Shown: positions 7,961-11,991 of the stretch, one piece after another
Numbering within the stretch: position 1 is the stretch's first letter
Layout of the letters: each line of letters opens with the position of its first letter
DNA from: Kalaharituber pfeilii
Taxonomy: Eukaryota > Ascomycota > Pezizomycetes > Pezizales > Pezizaceae
Direction: 5' to 3'
NCBI GenBank assembly: GCA_015179045.1
Contig: WHUZ01000322.1
Location: 1 to 11,991 of the forward strand
Length of the DNA: 11,991 bases
Position numbers and translations under genes: made by a program
The notes under the pieces: generated by a model
What the model was told of the DNA's origin: nothing
What the model saw: the letters and a program-made list of their open reading frames with translations, nothing else
Database searches by the model: none

Positions 7961-8653
7961 TGCTATGACAGAGAGTCCTACATGCTAAGTAGAGTCCCTA
8001 TCTACTTCAAGTTAAACAGTTTAGTAATCCTCTCGGATCTATCAATGGCCTGTGAGCTGGCCAGAATCTGTTTTTGTCTTCTTAAGCTAGTTAAGAGAGT
8101 GGATTTGTAACTCCAAGGTATTTTACTTACTTTTTATCTTCTTTCTTTAACTCTGGTTGAGTTTCTACCACTTCTTTTCACAGCATAATGTGATCTTGTA
8201 CCTGATACTTCAGTTGCCTTTCTTCTAAATTAGTTCTTTAGGTATGTTATTGCTCTTCTTATTTTTTGTAGGTGGAGGTAGCTATATTGTAGAGCTGCTG
8301 CTGACAAAGATGATATTTGTTATAGTAGTAGAGGAAGTAAAGTACTTATTCTTAAGCTTTACTAGAGTATCAATAATAGAAACTTCCATTGATTCTAGTT
8401 GCTTCAATACTTAAAATGATCTACTAGAAGGTTCTGGACATCTTCTGAATGCTGGTGGAGATGTCAGAAATGAGAACAGAGTCAGGAGTCTTTGCCATGT
8501 CATTGAACTCATCAATCTCAATTAAGAAATCTTGCATTCTACTCTACTGCTTGCATCTAAATCTTTTGAGTAGTCTTAGCAATGGCTGAGGAGTCCTAGA
8601 AGGTCATATGCAATAGAGTAAGAGCTATAGTATATAACATTGAGGGGTTCTGA
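7960..8653 (-). pseudogene. Gag remnant, truncated by a nested insertion
   Basis: Gag would form the virus-like particle. A 37-codon minus-strand frame at 8424-8537 contains DFLIEIDEFNDMAKTPDSVL, matching DFFTEIDELNRLAKVPDQAL of the younger Gag in this window at the same relative place in the retrotransposon Gag domain. Upstream (8538-8653) the frame is broken, but pieces such as AIAKTTQKI fit the preceding part. Downstream, a weak KYQVQDHIML segment (about 8182-8212) may be a zinc-knuckle relic whose second cysteine became tyrosine. The N-terminal part is absent because the younger LTR starts at 8654. Confidence 0.65.
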
Positions 8654-8859
8654 TGTAAAATATGAGGGCATGGCCTGTTACGGCTAAAGGTAAAGACCTA
8701 CTGAATATCGGGAAGGTACCGCCGCCGTACCGTTATAAGACTTGCTAAGATGTATCTGATCAATACTAGGCAAGCCGCGGTACACTTTGGTTGTTCGGTG
8801 GTTACCTCACAGACGTGTGTGTCGGTTCTTGTATGTACACTGCACTAATACATGCACGT

Positions 8860-8908
8860 TGCTTACAATGCCGATCACGTTGCTTACGTTACAACCGGTG
8901 CTGCTTAC
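8860..8908 (+). promoter_or_regulatory. Three TGCTTAC boxes at 21-bp spacing
   Basis: TGCTTAC occurs at 8860-8866, 8881-8887 and 8902-8908, exactly 21 bases apart, that is two helical turns. The first two share CGTTGCTTAC, and the first and third share TGCTTACAATRCC. They lie about 200-245 bases before the TATA box in the U3 part of the LTR, where activator sites are expected. The binding factor is unknown. Confidence 0.4.
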
Positions 8909-9106
8909 AATACCTTTACTAATAATGCACGGTTGCAACATAGATAACGCTTCACTTGCTTATTGGTTTTGGAAAGGGGATCTGTGCTATCATATGTTTT
9001 TATTAAGTTACTGTTTCTATATTTACTTATCTATTTTACAAGATGGTGTTATCATGTTACAGTCATGTTATTAATCATTGATGAGTTATGTATGACGGGC
9101 ACTTAC

Positions 9107-9114
9107 TATATAAG
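9107..9114 (+). promoter_or_regulatory. LTR TATA box (TATATAAG)
   Basis: TATATAAG stands in the last third of the LTR and is flanked by GC-rich words (GACGGGC before, GCCCTGTCTGCCCGCC after). Transcription would start a few tens of bases downstream, setting the U3/R boundary near 9140-9160. This is the only good TATA box in the right place. Confidence 0.65.
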
Positions 9115-9292
9115 CCCTGTCTGCCCGCCATTAGTTATAAAGAATTAAGATACTAGCGGTGTCCTAAGTTTCATTTAAACTCTACGTCTATTACGTATCT
9201 TTCGCCCGCTCTTCCTCGTCACTCACCTTTAGCCATACCATTCGTACCAGACCGCTATCGCTTAGCAACGTTGAAGCGCCTAGCATAACATT

Positions 9293-9310
9293 ACACCGCT
9301 CGACTTCTAC
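9293..9310 (+). other. Putative primer-binding site, possibly self-priming
   Basis: The primer-binding site should lie directly after the LTR end at 9295. No TGG-type tRNA-complementary start is seen. ACACCGCT at 9293-9300 is the exact reverse complement of AGCGGTGT at 9155-9162, which lies about 48 bases after the TATA box, near the likely transcript start. Tf1-like fungal Gypsy elements prime from the 5' end of their own transcript, so this pairing fits self-priming, though it overlaps the LTR end by three bases. Confidence 0.35.
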
Positions 9311-9319
9311 TTTATCCCC

Positions 9320-9637
9320 ATGCTTCACATCCTACTCCTGATCATATTAATCGTATGCCTGATAATTGCTGACGACCACAACCTATTAACCCATACGTAA
9401 GAACTAAGAGAGCAGGTTAACTTCTACCACGACGAACTTGTGTCGCAGCAATTACAGCAAGAACAACTCCGTGCCGACGTTGAGTTTTTGTGGCAAGAGG
9501 TCGACGAGGGCCACCAGCTCCGACTAGCTACCGATGAACATATCCGTTGGCTGGCATCACAGCTGAATACCACACAACAAGAGCTAACCATCGCCCGCTC
9601 GCATCTCTCCCCCACGCAAAGAGCCAGACTCGCATAA
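9320..9637 (+). pseudogene. Coiled-coil reading frame before gag, same frame
   Basis: From ATG 9320 the frame reads a very hydrophobic start (MLHILLLIILIVCLIIADDH), reaches TAA at 9398-9400, and continues ELREQVNFYHDELVSQQLQQ and a Q/E/L-rich helix to TAA at 9635-9637. It is in the same frame as gag, whose ATG at 9641 lies just one codon further on. Both TAA codons could be CAA glutamine changed by one C-to-T step, so this may be the real N-terminus of Gag. It may equally be a leader frame ending before gag. The hydrophobic run could be a mutational or frame artefact: ATG 9355 in another frame gives MPDNC and a stop. Confidence 0.45.
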
Positions 9638-9640
9638 ACC

Positions 9641-11599
9641 ATGGCGTCAGCAGCATCAACAGACGATTCCATGGATATTACTACCCCCCTCGTGACTGAT
9701 CCATTCACGACCTCTCACTCACCATCCCCTCACCACATGAGCGATGATAAGGATGAAACCGATACCATCATCCCAGAAGCGCAGGAAATACAGGCAAGAC
9801 CCCGCGGGCAACTTTCGACGATACACCCACAACTGCAGCACCATATTGCCTATACGCCATCATATACCACACCTGGAATGAGTTATGGGACTCGTCATTT
9901 CAAGATAGAAACCTTGCGGCCTGCGCCCCAGTGGCACCCCCTCCTCCAGTCGCCGCGCCCCACAGCTCCCCTATCTCGAGCAATTATGGGAAAGTTAGAA
10001 GAATCATCTAGCACTAAGAGAAAGGAAAGGGCCAAACCTACCCCCTTAATGGCCAAACCTACCCCCTCAGCGGCCAAACCTACCTCCTCCACGGCCAAAG
10101 CCACCATCCGATCTCCGGACCCCGCCGATAACTCTCCAGCACCATATAAGGAGATATCGGAGATGAAGGAAATGTGGAAAGTAGCGAACGAAACCGCCAA
10201 TAAGCTCAAGGAGACCGTAGAGCATGCCCAATCGGAAGCCTAGCAAGCACTAACGGGAGTTGCAAATCTGACTAACCAGTTCGCAGCTCAGCGGAAGGCA
10301 GATAACGATACCACGATAGCCAACCTAAGAGCTCTGGAGGAAAAGCTCCATGCAGTCGCCGCAGCCCAAGCTGCCCAATTCAATGATGCATTGAACAACC
10401 AAAGCGACCAATTTAATGACGCTCTCCTCTGACAAAAAGTCGGGCTCGAAGATTTCTTCCTGAATGAACTAAACCCCCTTATCAGTAATATGAACACCAT
10501 GGACAACATGTTGGACCAGATCCTAAACTTCTTATATGCCCAGAACAAGAAGAAGACACCCTCAGGAACGCCTCCTGCTCCACCTCCGGCTTCTACTGGT
10601 GGTAGTCCACCTCCTCCTCCAGATCCTCATGGCGGTGGTGGTGGTGGACCTCCCTTTGGCGGACGACGACCTCCCCCGCCGAGAGATCCCTCTCCACCTC
10701 GACCGGAACCAAAAGTCCCCCTTTGAGTCAACATCCTAACCTTCAATGGCAGATGGGATAAAGTTAACGACTTCTTCCACCAGTTCCACTCATACTTCTG
10801 GATGACTGGAGCTGATAGCCATCAACTTAGGCTTGACTTGCTTACCCAGTGCATGGAGGGAAAAGCATCAGACTAGTGGCGAGATACCAAGGACTCAGTA
10901 GCAACCTGGACAGAAGCCGAAGCACTCATCCGGGCCGCATACTCTAATCCACAGGAAACCACCGAAGCTGTGCAAAAACTCTAAAGGGTAAAGCACACCA
11001 GAACTATTATTGACTTCTTCACAGAGATCGACGAGCTTAACCGACTAGCCAAAGTACCAGATCAAGCCCTCATCGCCATTGTAATGCTAAATCTCAAGGT
11101 TCAAGTTCAGAACCTAATGGCAGGACACCCTCGGGTGATGACCAACTGAAAGGAGTTCAAATTACTCGCTATTTCGATCGCCGGGTACGCAACTACCCCA
11201 TCAGCCTCAACCCACTCCGGCCCTTCGCGAAAGAACACCAACACCTCAACTTCTTAATCATCCTCTACTCCCCCGGTATGCCATACACCCTAGAACCCAA
11301 GGAACTATGATGGTGTGCTGCCGCAGATCAAACAAGACCGAAGAGCTCGGGGAGAATGTGGGAAGTATGGATGGAAAGGTCATGAAGAGAAGGACTGTTG
11401 GTTAGGGTGGACATACAATGAACCCAAGGGCGACAATAAGCGAAAGCGAAACATGGGGACCGCCAAGACTCTCGAGAATCGGATAGAGAGAGCCCCGCAA
11501 AACAAACAAAGACGAACCGACCGAGGCACCCTCTATATCCCTGAGCTGGACTCAGATAGAGAAGATATCAAGTAGGAACCGGAGTCGGGAAACGAGTAG
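9641..11599 (+). pseudogene. gag: gag, retrotransposon capsid protein, nonsense-mutated
   Basis: Gag would assemble the virus-like particle and bind element RNA. The ATG at 9641 lies in a good context (ACCATGG). One frame continues to TAG 11597-11599, broken by nine stops at 10241, 10430, 10724, 10874, 10982, 11147, 11255, 11291 and 11573 (first bases). Order of parts: an S/T/P-rich N-terminus; 7-residue AKPTP repeats; a coiled coil (about 10150-10480); a P/G-rich linker (10562-10720); the conserved Gag domain with TFNGRWDKVNDFFHQFHSYF and DFFTEIDELNRLAKVPDQAL; and a zinc knuckle CGKYGWKGHEEKDC (11357-11398), where the second cysteine is tyrosine. Every stop can arise from CAG, CAA, CGA or TGG by one transition. 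The frame ends beside a -1 frameshift signal. Confidence 0.85.
10031..10114 (+). repeat. 21-bp (7-residue) coding repeat in gag
   Basis: Four units begin at 10031, 10052, 10073 and 10094 with GCCAAA. They encode AKPTPLM, AKPTPSA, AKPTSST and AKATIRS. The exact 21-bp period keeps the gag frame. This lysine/proline-rich segment is probably a flexible, basic linker ahead of the coiled coil. Confidence 0.85.
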
Positions 11600-11631
11600 G
11601 GAGCCCTGACAGCACCTTCGGCAAAGCTCCC
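11587..11631 (+). promoter_or_regulatory. -1 ribosomal frameshift signal between gag and pol
   Basis: The heptamer GGGAAAC (11587-11593) has the X XXY YYZ form and is in phase with gag (TCG-GGA-AAC-GAG-TAG). A gag stop, TAG, follows at 11597. After a spacer of five bases, GGGAGC (11599-11604) can pair with GCTCCC (11626-11631) to make a six-pair GC-rich stem with a 21-base loop. Slipping back one base leads into the frame that encodes the protease, which is open from about 11560 to the window end. All three parts (site, spacer, stem) and the frame relation agree. Confidence 0.75.
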
Positions 11632-11991
11632 GAACATCACCCTCTCCTCGCCACTGACATTGAGTTCACGAACCTCAACCTCAAAGTCAGGGCAATCATT
11701 GACGTTGGTGCATCCGCTTCTTGTGTATCGCTGGATTTGGGAAAGAGACTGGGATGGAAGAAAAGGGAAAGACCTATCAGGGTTAGACAGGGTGACGGAT
11801 CTTTGTTAAAAGGAGGAACTATGGTTGTAAATACTTCTTTTTCTTTCCTTAATGCTTTAGATTCCTATGTAATAAGATGGACGGAACTTTTGATTTGGAT
11901 ACGGAATGTTTGGACATGGGTGATAGGGAATTTTGTTGGGATTGTCTTGGTTGTCGGAAAAAGGTTTTCGGTGGATTGTCCTAATCGGCGT
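11587..11991 (+). pseudogene. pol: pol start: aspartic protease, incomplete and frameshifted
   Basis: The protease would cut Gag-Pol. It follows in the -1 frame from the slippery site, with no stop to the window end. DIEFTNLNLKVRAIIDVGAS holds the active-site region at about 11701-11712, reading D-V-G-A, where families usually have D-S/T-G-A or D-C-G-A. LGKRLGW and QGDGSLLKGG follow. From about 11830 the homology changes frame three times, each step fitting one lost base: DLDTECLDMGDRE (frame 3, about 11892-11930), LLGLSWLSEKG (frame 2, 11933-11965) and FSVDCPNRR (frame 1 again, 11965-11991). These are the usual C-terminal protease blocks of Gypsy elements. The rest of pol is beyond the window. 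Confidence 0.75.

Larger units (their letters stand above)
5080..8653 (-). mobile_element. Decayed Ty3/Gypsy retrotransposon, minus strand
   Basis: Fragments of Gag, protease, reverse transcriptase, RNase H and integrase follow each other in this order from 8653 down to about 5080, which is the Ty3/Gypsy order (integrase after RNase H). All carry many stops and frame changes, and CpG is scarce, indicating great age and transition mutation. The start of the element is missing because Gag is cut at 8653 by the LTR of a younger element. The low-coordinate limit is approximate. No long frame survives; the longest is about 70 codons in the integrase core. Confidence 0.85.
8654..9295 (+). repeat. 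5' long terminal repeat, 642 bp
   Basis: The LTR begins TGTAA and ends TTACA, a perfect 5-bp terminal inverted repeat of the TG...CA type. The left edge coincides with an abrupt change from CpG-poor to CpG-rich DNA and with the loss of the old Gag reading. Inside are a TATA box at 9107-9114, a pyrimidine-rich stretch after it, three phased TGCTTAC boxes and a small palindrome GGTAC-CGCCGCC-GTACC at 8715-8731. Only one LTR is in the window, so the ends are inferred from motifs, not from comparison of two copies. Two plus frames (8787-9074 and 8963-9148) overlap it and look fortuitous. Confidence 0.72.
8654..11991 (+). mobile_element. Ty3/Gypsy LTR retrotransposon, 3' part outside window
   Basis: A 5' LTR (8654-9295) is followed by a leader, a gag frame, a -1 frameshift signal and a protease. 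Reverse transcriptase, integrase and the 3' LTR would lie beyond the window. The copy is younger than its surroundings: CpG is common, the gag frame has point nonsense changes but no frameshift over nearly 2 kb, and all the stops can be explained by single transitions. The five bases before the LTR (TCTGA, 8649-8653) are the expected left target duplication, which cannot be confirmed here. Confidence 0.88.

Noticed and set aside
8787..9148. Two plus-strand frames of 95 and 61 codons
   Set aside because: They fall inside the LTR, upstream of and across the TATA box, and show no recognisable protein pattern.
9424..10548. Minus-strand frames at 9424-9708, 9895-10209 and 10288-10548
   Set aside because: All are antisense to the gag frame, which has consistent composition, repeats and domains. 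The antisense translations look like mirror images of S/T/P-rich and A/Q-rich coding sequence.
10536..10739. Plus-strand frame of 67 codons overlapping gag in another phase
   Set aside because: It reads the P/G-rich linker of gag out of frame, producing an L/R/V-rich low-complexity peptide.

Overview
The window looks like repeat-rich, gene-poor nuclear DNA of a filamentous fungus. The grounds are the LTR retrotransposons of the Ty3/Gypsy type, a mutation pattern dominated by C-to-T and G-to-A transitions (as in repeat-induced point mutation or deamination of methylated cytosine), and long AT-rich stretches almost free of CpG. I cannot name the species or the phylum. I see no intact host gene, no tRNA or rRNA gene and no CRISPR array.

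Positions 1-4390 hold degenerate satellite-like and inverted-repeat DNA. There is a 59-bp tandem repeat (226-461). A larger array of about 20 units of 54-57 bp (748-1920) resolves from 1231 onward into a 167-bp three-unit higher-order repeat, and the same family reappears on the opposite strand at 3975-4200. Between the two arrays lie a possible chromodomain relic (1966-2095), a clean 278-bp MITE-like element with TA duplications (2404-2681), an imperfect inverted repeat centred near 3190, and AT-rich simple sequence. Positions 4390-5080 show nothing I can name beyond one small hairpin.

Positions 5080-8653 hold an old, heavily mutated Ty3/Gypsy element on the minus strand. Reading from high to low coordinates it shows Gag, protease, a linker with an internal duplication, reverse transcriptase, RNase H and integrase, all broken by stops and frameshifts.

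Positions 8654-11991 hold a younger Ty3/Gypsy element on the plus strand, cut by the window end. It has a 642-bp LTR (TGTAA...TTACA) with a TATA box, a leader, and a gag frame carrying nine transition-type stops but no frameshift from 9641 to 11599. A textbook -1 frameshift signal (GGGAAAC, 5-nt spacer, GC-rich stem) then leads into a protease frame. CpG content rises abruptly at 8654. The old Gag reading also stops there, and its last visible block resembles the Gag of the younger element. The simplest reading is that the younger element inserted, in the opposite orientation, into the gag gene of an older relative.

The best candidates for something worth following are the frameshift signal, the 167-bp higher-order repeat with its inverted counterpart, the MITE, and the in-frame coiled-coil extension upstream of gag.
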